From Pseudomonas haemolytica (GTDB lineage: Bacteria; Pseudomonadota; Gammaproteobacteria; Pseudomonadales; Pseudomonadaceae): a stretch of 64,000 nucleotides of DNA. The notes beneath the pieces are model-generated. The model worked only from the letters and a program-made list of their open reading frames with translations. It was not told where the DNA came from and ran no database searches. The position numbers and the translations under genes were made by a program. Below, piece after piece: positions 33,365 through 43,620 of the stretch. Location: the NCBI RefSeq assembly GCF_009659625.1, contig NZ_VOIW01000005.1:62001-126000 (forward strand), in the 5' to 3' direction. Each line of letters opens with the position of its first letter. The stretch's first letter is position 1.

Positions 33365-34027
33365 ATGTACGAATCCCCCAGTTGGCTGCATGAGTTGTGG
33401 GTCGCCCGCGATACGCTCTGGGCCGGCTTTCAGGCCAGCGTGTACGTGTCGGCCCTGGCGATCATCTTCGGTACCCTGATCGGCATCGTCGCCGGGTTGA
33501 TCCTGACCTACGGCAAGTTCTGGATGCGTGCGCCGTTCCGTCTGTATGTCGACCTGATCCGTGGCACGCCGGTGTTTGTGCTGGTGTTGGCGTGTTTCTA
33601 CATGCTGCCGGCCCTGGGCTGGCAAATCAGTGCGTTCCAGGCCGGTGCGGTCGGGCTGACCTTGTTCTGTGGCTCCCACGTTTCGGAAATCGTGCGCGGC
33701 GCGCTGCAGGCCATTCCCCGTGGGCAACTGGAAGCGGGCAAGGCGATTGGTCTGACGTTCTACCAGTCGCTGGGCTATGTGCTGTTGCCCCAGGCTCTGC
33801 GGCAGATCCTGCCGACCTGGGTCAATTCATCCACGGAAATCGTCAAGGCCTCGACCTTGCTGTCGGTGATCGGCGTGGCTGAATTGCTGCTGAGCACCCA
33901 GCAGGTGATTGCACGCACCTTCATGACCCTGGAGTTCTACCTGTTCGCCGGTTTTCTGTTCTTCGTCATCAACTACGCCATCGAATTATTCGGGCGCTAC
34001 ATTGAAAAACGGGTGGCCTTGCCATGA
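33365..34027 (+). CDS. ABC transporter permease 2 (polar amino acid type)
   Basis: A 220-residue permease of the same family, with RGTPVFVLVLACFYMLP and the EAA loop LEAGKAIGLTFYQSLGYVLL. A strong AAGGAGG site precedes its ATG. Its stop overlaps the ATPase start (ATGA), so production is coupled. It forms the channel with permease 1. Confidence 0.93.
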   Translation: MYESPSWLHELWVARDTLWAGFQASVYVSALAIIFGTLIGIVAGLILTYGKFWMRAPFRLYVDLIRGTPVFVLVLACFYMLPALGWQISAFQAGAVGLTLFCGSHVSEIVRGALQAIPRGQLEAGKAIGLTFYQSLGYVLLPQALRQILPTWVNSSTEIVKASTLLSVIGVAELLLSTQQVIARTFMTLEFYLFAGFLFFVINYAIELFGRYIEKRVALP

Positions 34028-34806
34028 ACCAAGCTCAAACCAACCCAGCGCTGCTGGACATTCGTGGCCTGCGTAAACAATACGGTGAGGTGGAAGTGCT
34101 CAAGGGCGTCGACCTGTCCATGCAGCGCGGCAATGTGGTGACGTTGATCGGCTCCAGCGGCTCGGGCAAGACCACCTTGTTGCGCTGCGTGAACTTGCTG
34201 GAAGAGTTCCAGGGCGGGCAGATCACTCTCGATGGCGAATCCATCGGCTACAGCGAGGTCGGCGGCAAGCGCGTGCGCCATCCGGAGCGGGTGATTGCCC
34301 GGCATCGCGCAATGACCGGCATGGCATTCCAGCAATTCAACCTGTTCCCGCATTTGACCGCGCTGCAAAACGTCACCCTCGGCTTGCTCAAGGTCAAGAA
34401 GATGGGCAAGGATGAGGCGGTGGCGCTGGCCGAAAAATGGCTGGACCGCGTCGGCTTATTGGAGCGCCGCAACCACTTCCCGGGCCAATTGTCCGGTGGC
34501 CAGCAACAGCGCGTGGCGATTGCCCGCGCTATTGCCATGAACCCCAGCCTGATGCTGTTCGACGAAGTCACCTCGGCCCTCGATCCAGAACTGGTGGGCG
34601 AAGTGCTCAGCGTGATCAAGGGGCTGGCGGAAGAGGGCATGACCATGTTGCTGGTCACCCACGAAATGCGCTTTGCCTATGAAGTCTCAGACCAGATCGT
34701 CTTCATGAACCAGGGGCGCATTGAAGAGCAGGGCACCGCCAAAGACATCTTCGAGCGGCCGCAGTCGCCGCGCCTGGCGGAATTTCTCAAGAACATTCGT
34801 TTTTAA
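34024..34806 (+). CDS. ABC transporter ATPase (polar amino acid type)
   Basis: A 260-residue single-domain ATPase of the GlnQ/HisP type. Walker A is IGSSGSGKTTLLRC, the Q-loop lies in GMAFQQFNLFPHLT, the signature is LSGGQQQRVAIARAIA, Walker B is LMLFDEVTSALDPE and the H-loop is LLVTHEMRFAYEV. It powers the importer built from the three preceding genes. RidA follows 15 bases later in the same unit. Confidence 0.95.
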   Translation: MNQAQTNPALLDIRGLRKQYGEVEVLKGVDLSMQRGNVVTLIGSSGSGKTTLLRCVNLLEEFQGGQITLDGESIGYSEVGGKRVRHPERVIARHRAMTGMAFQQFNLFPHLTALQNVTLGLLKVKKMGKDEAVALAEKWLDRVGLLERRNHFPGQLSGGQQQRVAIARAIAMNPSLMLFDEVTSALDPELVGEVLSVIKGLAEEGMTMLLVTHEMRFAYEVSDQIVFMNQGRIEEQGTAKDIFERPQSPRLAEFLKNIRF

Positions 34807-34821
34807 CAAGGAGCAACTTTT

Positions 34822-35211
34822 ATGAGCATTACTCGTTACGGTACCGGCAGCACCGCAGGTGGCGGCCAGCCACGTCCTTTCGCGCGTGCGGTGGAAGCCG
34901 ATGGCTGGCTGTATGTGTCAGGCCAGGTGCCGGCGGTGGACGGCGAAATCATCAGTGGCGGCATCATCGAGCAAACCCGGCAGACTATGCGTAACGTGGT
35001 GGCGATCCTCGAAGAAGCCGGTTACGAACTCAAGGATGTGGTGCGCGTTGGCGTGTGGCTCGAAGACCCACGGGACTTCTGGAGTTTCAACAAGGTCTTC
35101 GGCGAATACTTCACCCCCGAACACGCCCCGGCGCGCGCCTGTGTGCAGGCCAATATGATGGTCGATTGCAAGGTCGAGATCGATTGCGTGGCCTACAAGA
35201 AAAAGGGCTGA
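34822..35211 (+). CDS. RidA-family enamine/imine deaminase
   Basis: A 129-residue RidA/YjgF-type protein. The N-terminal strand region is RPFARAVEADGWLYVSGQVPAVDGEI. The carboxylate-binding Arg is in PARACVQANMMVDCKVEIDCVAY near residue 110. RidA proteins hydrolyse reactive enamine/imine intermediates released by PLP-dependent dehydratases and lyases. Its place in one operon with a PLP deaminase (36155-37363) fits that helper role. AAGGAG precedes the ATG. Cytoplasmic. Confidence 0.9.
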   Translation: MSITRYGTGSTAGGGQPRPFARAVEADGWLYVSGQVPAVDGEIISGGIIEQTRQTMRNVVAILEEAGYELKDVVRVGVWLEDPRDFWSFNKVFGEYFTPEHAPARACVQANMMVDCKVEIDCVAYKKKG

Positions 35212-35242
35212 ATGCCCCCACCTTTAAGCCCACAGCAGACCC

Positions 35243-35333
35243 AGTGTGGGAGGGGGCTTGCTCCCGATAGCGGTGTATCAGTCAAAAATGTATTCACTGA
35301 CCCGCCGCCATCGGGAGCAAGCCCCCTCCCACA
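35243..35333. repeat. REPIN
   Basis: A left arm GTGTGGGAGGGGGCTTGCTC and a right arm ending GCAAGCCCCCTCCCACA flank a variable centre. It sits between the ridA-like gene and the IclR gene and may separate the importer transcript from the regulator and enzyme genes. Confidence 0.93.
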
Positions 35334-35380
35334 GGAGATCTCTGCCGGACCCTTGAATTCTGACGGAACCCGCCACTGCC

Positions 35381-36145
35381 ATGACCGAAGACACCATCAA
35401 ACGCCGCGCCAAAGGCCTGGACCGTGCGTTCGATATCCTCGATTTTCTCAAGGAAATCGGCCAGCCCCTGCGCCCCAATGATATTGCCAGCGGCATTGGC
35501 AGCCCCAAATCCACGGTCTATGAACTGGTCGCATCCTTGCTGGAGCGGCGCATCCTTGAAACCGTGGGCAAGGACGGTCACGTGTATCTGGGCCGCCAGC
35601 TGTATTTCCTGGGTCAGGCACACCTGCGCCACTTCGACCTGACCCGCGAGGCCGACCATGCCTTGCAGGACATCGTCAGCCAAACCCACGAAACCGCGCA
35701 GATGTGCCTGCTCAATGGGCGCAAATACACGGTAGCGCTGATGCGCGAAGGCCAGCGGCATTTCCGTATTTCTTCGGATATCGGTGAAAACGCGCCGATC
35801 CCTTGGACCGCTTCCGGGCGCCTGCTGCTGGGGCACTTGAGCGACCAACAGATCGTCGACCTGATCGACCCCGACGATTTCATTCTGCCGGACGGCCAGC
35901 GCCTGGCGTTGCACAGCTTCCTGGCTCAGATCCGGCAAGCCACCCTCGATGGGTTCTTTTCCTTCGACAGTGTGGCCGACACCTTTACCCATTGCTTTGC
36001 CGCCCCGGTGCGGGACGCCCAGGGCGTCAGCATCGCGACTTTATGCATTGTCGCCCCCCGGGCCGATGCCAGCAAAAACTACCACGACTATCGCCGGGTG
36101 CTGATCAACAGTGCCAACAGCCTGGCCCGGCGTATCAACGAATAG
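35381..36145 (+). CDS. IclR-family transcriptional regulator
   Basis: A 254-residue regulator. Residues ~8-70 are the IclR winged helix-turn-helix (GLDRAFDILDFLKEIGQPLRPNDIASGIGSPKSTVYELVASLLERRIL). The C-terminal effector domain follows (LNGRKYTVALMREGQ, IPWTASGRLLLGHLSD, VSIATLCIVAP). IclR regulators of keto-sugar-acid pathways (KdgR type) commonly respond to compounds such as 2-keto-3-deoxygluconate. It sits between the importer and the deaminase/kinase genes and may bind the TTCCG-N6-CGGAA site upstream of the operon. The deaminase starts 9 bases after its stop. Confidence 0.92.
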   Translation: MTEDTIKRRAKGLDRAFDILDFLKEIGQPLRPNDIASGIGSPKSTVYELVASLLERRILETVGKDGHVYLGRQLYFLGQAHLRHFDLTREADHALQDIVSQTHETAQMCLLNGRKYTVALMREGQRHFRISSDIGENAPIPWTASGRLLLGHLSDQQIVDLIDPDDFILPDGQRLALHSFLAQIRQATLDGFFSFDSVADTFTHCFAAPVRDAQGVSIATLCIVAPRADASKNYHDYRRVLINSANSLARRINE

Positions 36146-36154
36146 GAGTTTTCC

Positions 36155-37363
36155 ATGTCTGCCCTCAATGCCGTTGAAAAAGGCGCCGCCGCCGTCGGTG
36201 CCCATCTGGTTCGCGACGTCAGCCTGCCGGCCCTGGTGCTGCACCGCGACGCCCTGGAACATAACATCCGCTGGATGCAGGACTTTGTCAGCAACAGCGG
36301 CGCTGAGCTGGCACCCCACGGCAAGACCAGCATGATGCCCGCGCTGTTTCAGCGCCAGATTGCTGCCGGCGCCTGGGGCATCACCCTGGCCAGCGCCGTG
36401 CAGACCCGCGCCGCCTACGCCGGTGGCGTGCGCCGTGTGCTGCTGGCCAACCAATTGGTGGGCGCGCCGAACATGGCGTTGATCGCCGACCTGCTGGCCG
36501 ATAAGGATTTTGACTTCCACTGCATGGTCGACCACCCGGACAACGTCGCTGACCTGGGGCTGTTTTTCGCCGCCCGTGGCCTGCGCCTGAACGTGATGAT
36601 CGAGTACGGCGTGGTCGGTGGCCGGTGCGGCTGCCGCAGCGAGCAGGAGGTGCGCGAGCTGGCCAAGGCGATCAAGGCCCAGCCTGCACTGGCCCTGACC
36701 GGTATCGAGGGCTACGAAGGGGTGATCCACGGCGAGCACGCGATCAGCGGCATTCGTGATTTCGCCGCCAGCCTGGTGCGACTGGCGGTGGACCTGCAAG
36801 ACAACGATTTTTTTGATCTGCCAAAACCTATCATCACCGCGTCGGGCTCGGCCTGGTATGACTTGATCGCTGAGTCGTTTGAGGCGCAGAACGCCGCCGG
36901 CCGTTTCCTCAGTGTGTTGCGCCCAGGCAGCTACGTGGCCCACGACCATGGCATCTACAAAGAAGCGCAATGCTGCGTGCTCGAGCGCCGCAGCGACCTC
37001 AACGAGGGCCTGCGCCCGGCGCTGGAAGTCTGGGCGCACGTGCAGTCGCTGCCGGAGCCAGGCTTTGCGGTGGTTGCCATGGGCAAGCGCGATGTGGCCT
37101 ACGACGCCGGCTTGCCAGTGCCGCTCAAGCGCTACAAGGCCGGGATTGTGCCGGTGCAGGGTGATGATGTGAGTGCGTGCAAGGTCACGGCCGTGATGGA
37201 TCAGCATGCGTTCATGAGCGTTGCGCCGGGTGTTGAATTGCGCATTGGCGACATCATTTCGTTCGGCACGTCCCACCCATGTCTGACCTTCGACAAATGG
37301 CAGGTGGGCTGCCTGGTGGACGAGCAGTTGCAGGTGGTCGAGTCTCTGCATACCTGCTTCTAG
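36155..37363 (+). CDS. PLP-dependent deaminase of the D-serine deaminase family (predicted D-glucosaminate ammonia-lyase)
   Basis: A 402-residue alanine-racemase-fold (fold type III) enzyme. The PLP-binding Lys is in APHGKTSMMP near residue 50. The C-terminal metal ligands typical of D-serine/D-threonine enzymes are in FGTSHPCLTFDKW. The operon holds RidA, which handles enamine products, and a 2-keto-3-deoxygluconate-type kinase. A reaction that removes ammonia from D-glucosaminate to give 2-keto-3-deoxygluconate would connect all genes; this activity is known biochemically from P. fluorescens. Other hydroxy-amino acids remain possible. Predicted cytoplasmic. TAGGAG precedes the ATG. Confidence 0.75.
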   Translation: MSALNAVEKGAAAVGAHLVRDVSLPALVLHRDALEHNIRWMQDFVSNSGAELAPHGKTSMMPALFQRQIAAGAWGITLASAVQTRAAYAGGVRRVLLANQLVGAPNMALIADLLADKDFDFHCMVDHPDNVADLGLFFAARGLRLNVMIEYGVVGGRCGCRSEQEVRELAKAIKAQPALALTGIEGYEGVIHGEHAISGIRDFAASLVRLAVDLQDNDFFDLPKPIITASGSAWYDLIAESFEAQNAAGRFLSVLRPGSYVAHDHGIYKEAQCCVLERRSDLNEGLRPALEVWAHVQSLPEPGFAVVAMGKRDVAYDAGLPVPLKRYKAGIVPVQGDDVSACKVTAVMDQHAFMSVAPGVELRIGDIISFGTSHPCLTFDKWQVGCLVDEQLQVVESLHTCF

Positions 37364-37376
37364 ACCGCGTCGCTCC

Positions 37377-37445
37377 TATCGGGGGCAAGCCCCCTCTCAC
37401 AGGAGAATGTATTCCAAATGTGGGAGGGGGCTTGCCCCCGATGAG
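37377..37445. repeat. REP pair in tail-to-tail order
   Basis: ATCGGGGGCAAGCCCCCTCT comes first and TGTGGGAGGGGGCTTGCCCC second, the reverse of the normal REPIN order. The second arm ends about 28 bases before the kinase start, so it is in the leader of the kinase gene. Confidence 0.9.
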
Positions 37446-37472
37446 GCCATCAGCCCCACCGAGACAGCAGCC

Positions 37473-38378
37473 ATGACGACCCAACCCCGCATCGCCCTCA
37501 TCGGCGAATGCATGATCGAACTGCAACACCGCGCCGACGGCAGCCTGCACCAGAGCTTCGGCGGCGACACCCTGAACGCGGCGGTGTACCTGCGCCGTGA
37601 GCTGGGGGATTTGGGCAGCGTCGACTACGTCACCGCCCTGGGCGATGACAGCTTCAGCGACGCCATGTGTGCCCAGTGGCAAGCCGAGGGCCTTGGCTTG
37701 GGCAGGGTCCAGCGTCTGCCCGGACGCTTGCCAGGCTTGTACTGCATCCAGACCGACGCCAACGGCGAACGTAAATTTCTCTATTGGCGCAATGAAGCAG
37801 CCGTGCGCGATTGCTTCACCACCGCGGCGGCCGAACCGATCCTGGCGGCGTTACCAGGTTATGACGTGGTGTATTTCAGCGGCATCACCCTGGCGGTGCT
37901 GGGCGTGGTCGGGCGCGAGCGCTTGCTGCAAACCCTGGTCGAAACAAGGCGCCGCGGTGGCAAGGTGGTGTTCGACAACAACTACCGGCCACGGCTGTGG
38001 GCCGATGTGGCAACGGCCCGTGAAGCTTATCGCAGGGTATTGGCTGAGGTGGATATCGCCTTGCTCACCGAGGATGACGAGCGCGGGTTGTTTGGTTATG
38101 AAGACAGCGAGCAGGTGTTTGCCGCCTATCCATCGATTGCCGAGGTGGTGCTCAAGCGTGGGGCGGATGCGTGTCTGATTCGTTGTGCGGGGGAACGCTT
38201 TGCGGTGCCAGCATTGAAGGTGGAGACGGTAGTGGATACGACGGCGGCGGGGGATTCGTTCAGTGCGGCGTATCTGGCCAGTCGGCTCAAAGGTGGATCG
38301 CCAGCAGAGGCTGCCTTGGCGGGGCATCGGTTGGCGAGCCGGGTGATTCAGGTGCCGGGGGCTCTAATACCGAGGTGA
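37473..38378 (+). CDS. kdgK: PfkB-family sugar kinase, 2-keto-3-deoxygluconate kinase-like
   Basis: A 301-residue ribokinase-fold enzyme. The N-terminal IGECMIELQ and GGDTLNAAVYLRREL bind the sugar acid, and the C-terminal DTTAAGDSFSAAYLASRL carries the catalytic Asp and anion hole (AAGD instead of the common GAGD). KdgK makes 2-keto-3-deoxy-6-phosphogluconate, which enters the Entner-Doudoroff aldolase step. Here it would use the keto acid made by the preceding deaminase. The ATG at 37473 is chosen; the open frame further upstream is only translated REP sequence. The gene is flanked on both sides by tail-to-tail REP pairs. Confidence 0.88.
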   Translation: MTTQPRIALIGECMIELQHRADGSLHQSFGGDTLNAAVYLRRELGDLGSVDYVTALGDDSFSDAMCAQWQAEGLGLGRVQRLPGRLPGLYCIQTDANGERKFLYWRNEAAVRDCFTTAAAEPILAALPGYDVVYFSGITLAVLGVVGRERLLQTLVETRRRGGKVVFDNNYRPRLWADVATAREAYRRVLAEVDIALLTEDDERGLFGYEDSEQVFAAYPSIAEVVLKRGADACLIRCAGERFAVPALKVETVVDTTAAGDSFSAAYLASRLKGGSPAEAALAGHRLASRVIQVPGALIPR

Positions 38379-38395
38379 ATGGCCGCCTGCGGCGG

Positions 38396-38479
38396 ATCGG
38401 GAGCAAGCCCCCTCCCACAGTTGACCCTATTCCAACTGAAGGAATGCAGTCTAGTGTGGGAGGGGGCTTGCTCCCGATG
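38396..38479. repeat. REP pair in tail-to-tail order
   Basis: ATCGGGAGCAAGCCCCCTCC is followed by a spacer and TGTGGGAGGGGGCTTGCTCC, the same reversed order as at 37377. It lies between the convergent kdgK and parvulin genes. Confidence 0.9.
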
Positions 38480-38499
38480 GCGGTGTACAGCCAAGCCCA

Positions 38500-38775
38500 T
38501 CAGTCCCTGTAAAACACCTGCACCAAATGATAACCAAACTTGCTCTTGATCGGCCCGTGCACCACCTTCACCGGCTTCTTGAAGATCACCGCATCAATCG
38601 CCCCCACCATCTGCCCGGGCCGCACTTCACCCAGGTCACCGCCACGCTTGCCCGATGGGCAGGTGGAATACTTCTTGGCCAGCACGTCAAAGGCTTCCCC
38701 CTTGGCAATGCGCTGCTTGAGTTGTTCGGCTTCTTCGCTGGTTTTCACCAGGATATGACGGGCTTGGGCTTTCAT
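38500..38775 (-). CDS. Parvulin-type peptidyl-prolyl isomerase
   Basis: A 91-residue single-domain PpiC/parvulin. Markers: ARHILVKTSEEAEQLKQRI at the N-terminus, AKKYSTCPSGKRGGDLGEVRPGQMV and the C-terminal SKFGYHLVQVFYRD. It has no signal peptide, so it acts in the cytoplasm on prolyl bonds. It is paralogous to the parvulin at 53157-53438. The Shine-Dalgarno site is weak (GTAGAGA). It is downstream of, and co-oriented with, the hybrid kinase but starts after a separate gap. Confidence 0.92.
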   Translation of the reverse strand: MKAQARHILVKTSEEAEQLKQRIAKGEAFDVLAKKYSTCPSGKRGGDLGEVRPGQMVGAIDAVIFKKPVKVVHGPIKSKFGYHLVQVFYRD

Positions 38776-38818
38776 TGATCTCTACCAGGTGTGCGACGGC
38801 GCGCGATTATGCCTGAAC

Positions 38819-41356
38819 TCATGCGTCGACGCCGATCATGCTGCGGATTTTGGTGGCCAGCAGATCGATGGAAAACGGCTTGGCCACCATGTCCATACCG
38901 TCCTCCAGGAAGCCTTGGCGCTCGGCGGCTTTTTCGGCATAACCGGTCATGAACAGCACCCGCAGGCCCGGGCGATGCTGGCGGGCGATTTCTGCCAGTT
39001 GCCGGCCATTCATGCCCGGCAGGCCGACGTCGGTCACCAGCAAGTCCACGCGCAGATCCGATTCCAGCAACGGCAGCGCGGCACGGGCATCCGCCGCTTG
39101 GTGGGCGGTATAACCCAGTTCGTCGAGGACGTTGACTACCAGCATGCGCACCGCTGGATCGTCCTCGACCACTACCACGGCCTCACCGGCCAGGGCCAAC
39201 GGCGCTTCGGTCAGGCTGGCGGGCAGGTTGCTTTCCAGTGCGGTGCCATGCAGGCGCGGCAGGTACAGGCGCACACTGGTGCCCTGGCCCGGTTCGCTCT
39301 GGATCGTCACATGCCCACCGGACTGCTGGGCAAAGCCGTAGATCATCGACAACCCAAGGCCGGTACCTTGGCCGATGGGCTTGGTGGTGAAGAACGGGTC
39401 GAAAGCCTTGGCGAGGATTTTCGGCGCCATGCCGCTGCCGTTGTCACTCACGCCGAGCATCACGTAGTCGCCGGCCTTGACCGGCTCCAGGGTGGTGATG
39501 TCGGTGCCGTCCAGGTAGCTGTTGGCGGTTTCGATCAACAATTCGCCGCCGTCGGGCATCGCATCGCGGGCGTTGATCACCAGATTGAGCAGGGCGTTTT
39601 CCAATTGGCTGGCGTCGGTGTTCACCGGCCAGATGTCTTTGCCCAGTTGCACCTTGAGCGTGATATGCGCGCCCTTGGTACGCCTGAACAGGTCTTCCAG
39701 CGACGCCACCAGTTGGTTGGGGTCGGTGGGGCGCCGGTCCAGCGACTGGCGCCGCGAAAACGCCAGCAGCCGATGGGTGAGGGCGGCCGCGCGGTGGGCG
39801 GAGGACACGGCAGCATCGGCAAAACGGCCGATTTCGTCGCTGCGCCCGGCGGCAATATAGCGCTGCATCAGGTCCAGGCTACCGATGATGCCGGTGAGCA
39901 TATTGTTGAAGTCGTGGGCGATACCGCCGGTCAACTGGCCCACCGCTTCCATCTTCTGTGCATGGCGCAGGGCGTCTTCGGCACGCTCGCGTTCGAACAT
40001 CTCGTTTTGCAAGCGCTGGTTGGCCTCGGCCAGCGCCTGGGTACGCTGGGCCACGCGCTCTTCAAGGTTCTCGTTGAGGTGGCGCAGGGCTTCTTCGGTG
40101 AGTTTGCGTTCGGTCTCGTCGATCACAAAGATATAGAAACCATTCACCGAACCGTCATTGCTGAAGCGCGGCAGGTACTTCATCAGCGCATGGCGCGGGC
40201 GGCCATCGCGATGGGGCGTGACGGTCATGAAACTGCACGCCTTGCCGTTGAGCGCGGCGCTGATCTTGTCTGCACGCCCGGCATAGATCTCATCGCCGAG
40301 CACTTCGCGGATGGTCTTGCCGTACAGTTCCTGGGGCGTCTTGCCGTACCAGTCGAGGTAGGCACTGTTGTTGAGGCGAAAGCGCTGTTCGTGGTCGACA
40401 TAGCCGATCAGCACCGGCATGGCGTTGATGATCAGTTGCAGCTCGGTCTGGCTCTGGCGCAGGGCCTGTTCAGTGTGTTTGCGCTCGGTGAGGTCCAGCG
40501 CGGCACCGAGGAAACGTGCAGGCCGGCCCTGTGGGTCCTTGTAGCAACGGCCACGGGCGAATACCCAGCGCACCTGGCCGTCGGCTTGCAGCAGACGGTA
40601 CTCCTCGGCGTATTCGGTACCGAAGGTGATGCAATGCTTGATGCTGCGCGCCACCATGCCGCGGTCTTCGGGGTGCACGCCTTGCAGGTAGGCGCTGATG
40701 GGCAGCAGGCCGGCGTCATTCGGGTCGACGCCGTGCAGGTAGGCGAAATGCGCATCGGCAATGAAGCGGTCTTCACCGATGTCCCAGTCCCAGGTGCCTA
40801 CGGCATCGGTGGCCGCCAGTGCCAGTTGCAGGCGCTGCTCGGTGTTGTGCTGGGCCTTGAGGCTCTCTTCGGAACGCTGCTGCAGTTCGAGGGTTTTGCT
40901 GCGCCGTTCATTGGTTTCGATGGCTGTGACCAGGATGCCGGCCACCAAGGCGCTTTCATCGCGCACCGGGCTGTAGGTCAGGTCGAGCCAGATTTCGGTG
41001 TCGCGACCCTGGCGTTGCACCACAAAGCGCTGCTCGCTGAAGGTGCGCACCTGGCCGCTGAGGACCGCGTCGTAGACCGGCCCGGCGAAGCTTTCCAGCT
41101 CCGGCCAGGTGTGGTGCGCCGGCTGGCCAAGGGCGACGGGGTGCTTGTTGCCCACCAGTCGGGCAAAGCCATCGTTGTAGAGTTGAGTGAGTTGCGGCCC
41201 CCACAGCAACACCATCGGCATCGGCGAATGTACGACGATATCGACGGCTGTGCGCAGGCTTTGCGGCCAATCACTGGCCTCACCGAGGGGGCTTTGCGCC
41301 CAGTCCAGCCGCTTGATCAGTGCAGCGGCTTCGCTACCGGTGGATGTACCATTCAT
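38819..41356 (-). CDS. Multi-PAS hybrid sensor histidine kinase with receiver domain
   Basis: An 845-residue predicted cytoplasmic hybrid kinase. Three PAS-like modules: ~1-150 (LDWAQSPLGEASDWPQSLR, PMVLLWG), ~175-300 (LALAATDAVGTWDWDIG...VHPEDRGMVARSI, PAC-like ALDLTERK) and ~305-430 (LIINAMPVLIGYVDHEQRFRL). A coiled coil follows (~430-465). HisKA has H481 (GGIAHDFNNML). HATPase has NLVINARDAMP and GQGTGLGLSMIYGF. The receiver has D776 (VTDVGLPGMNG) and AKPF. The first module closely resembles that of the kinase at 4047, so the two are paralogues. No partner regulator is adjacent. The signal is unknown. Confidence 0.9.
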   Translation of the reverse strand: MNGTSTGSEAAALIKRLDWAQSPLGEASDWPQSLRTAVDIVVHSPMPMVLLWGPQLTQLYNDGFARLVGNKHPVALGQPAHHTWPELESFAGPVYDAVLSGQVRTFSEQRFVVQRQGRDTEIWLDLTYSPVRDESALVAGILVTAIETNERRSKTLELQQRSEESLKAQHNTEQRLQLALAATDAVGTWDWDIGEDRFIADAHFAYLHGVDPNDAGLLPISAYLQGVHPEDRGMVARSIKHCITFGTEYAEEYRLLQADGQVRWVFARGRCYKDPQGRPARFLGAALDLTERKHTEQALRQSQTELQLIINAMPVLIGYVDHEQRFRLNNSAYLDWYGKTPQELYGKTIREVLGDEIYAGRADKISAALNGKACSFMTVTPHRDGRPRHALMKYLPRFSNDGSVNGFYIFVIDETERKLTEEALRHLNENLEERVAQRTQALAEANQRLQNEMFERERAEDALRHAQKMEAVGQLTGGIAHDFNNMLTGIIGSLDLMQRYIAAGRSDEIGRFADAAVSSAHRAAALTHRLLAFSRRQSLDRRPTDPNQLVASLEDLFRRTKGAHITLKVQLGKDIWPVNTDASQLENALLNLVINARDAMPDGGELLIETANSYLDGTDITTLEPVKAGDYVMLGVSDNGSGMAPKILAKAFDPFFTTKPIGQGTGLGLSMIYGFAQQSGGHVTIQSEPGQGTSVRLYLPRLHGTALESNLPASLTEAPLALAGEAVVVVEDDPAVRMLVVNVLDELGYTAHQAADARAALPLLESDLRVDLLVTDVGLPGMNGRQLAEIARQHRPGLRVLFMTGYAEKAAERQGFLEDGMDMVAKPFSIDLLATKIRSMIGVDA

Positions 41357-41495
41357 GAAAAAGCCCTGAGTTTGACGCTTTGAAAAATGACAACACCCAT
41401 TGTCCCAAGGGACAACAATGGATGACTACCCCCGAAAAATAGCATGCATTGAGGTTTTTTCTTCAAAACGCCGCGTCAGCGCTGAAACCTTTCAT

Positions 41496-43451
<1,956 letters not shown>

Positions 43452-43462
43452 TGCGAAATCTC

Positions 43463-43470
43463 TTGTTCTT
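43463..43470 (-). promoter_or_regulatory. Candidate Hfq/Crc target motif before the acetoacetate-CoA ligase gene
   Basis: The minus strand reads AAGAACAA, matching AAnAAnAA, 11 bases upstream of the start codon and overlapping the likely ribosome entry region (CAAGAACAAGAGA). This position is typical of Crc-repressed catabolic genes. Motif match only. Confidence 0.45.
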
Positions 43471-43501
43471 GTATGAGGTTTGTCAGACAAAGCGAGTCCA
43501 A

Positions 43502-43592
43502 GGTGGGAGGGGGCTTGCTCCCGATGGCGGTGGATCAGTAAAGAATGTACTAACTGAAATACCGCCATCGGGAGCAAGCCCCCTCCCACATT
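43502..43592. repeat. REPIN
   Basis: GGTGGGAGGGGGCTTGCTCC and a right arm GCAAGCCCCCTCCCACA flank the centre. It lies between the 3-hydroxybutyrate dehydrogenase and acetoacetate-CoA ligase genes. Confidence 0.93.
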
Positions 43593-43620
43593 TGAATACC
43601 TTCTGTCCTGTAGATCGAGG

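Noticed and set aside
37407..37472. N-terminal extension of the KdgK-like frame
   Set aside because: It translates a REP arm; the kinase fold starts at the ATG at 37473.
38789..41383. 864-codon plus-strand open frame opposite the second hybrid kinase
   Set aside because: The minus strand encodes clear PAS, HisKA, HATPase and receiver motifs; the plus frame is a codon-bias shadow.
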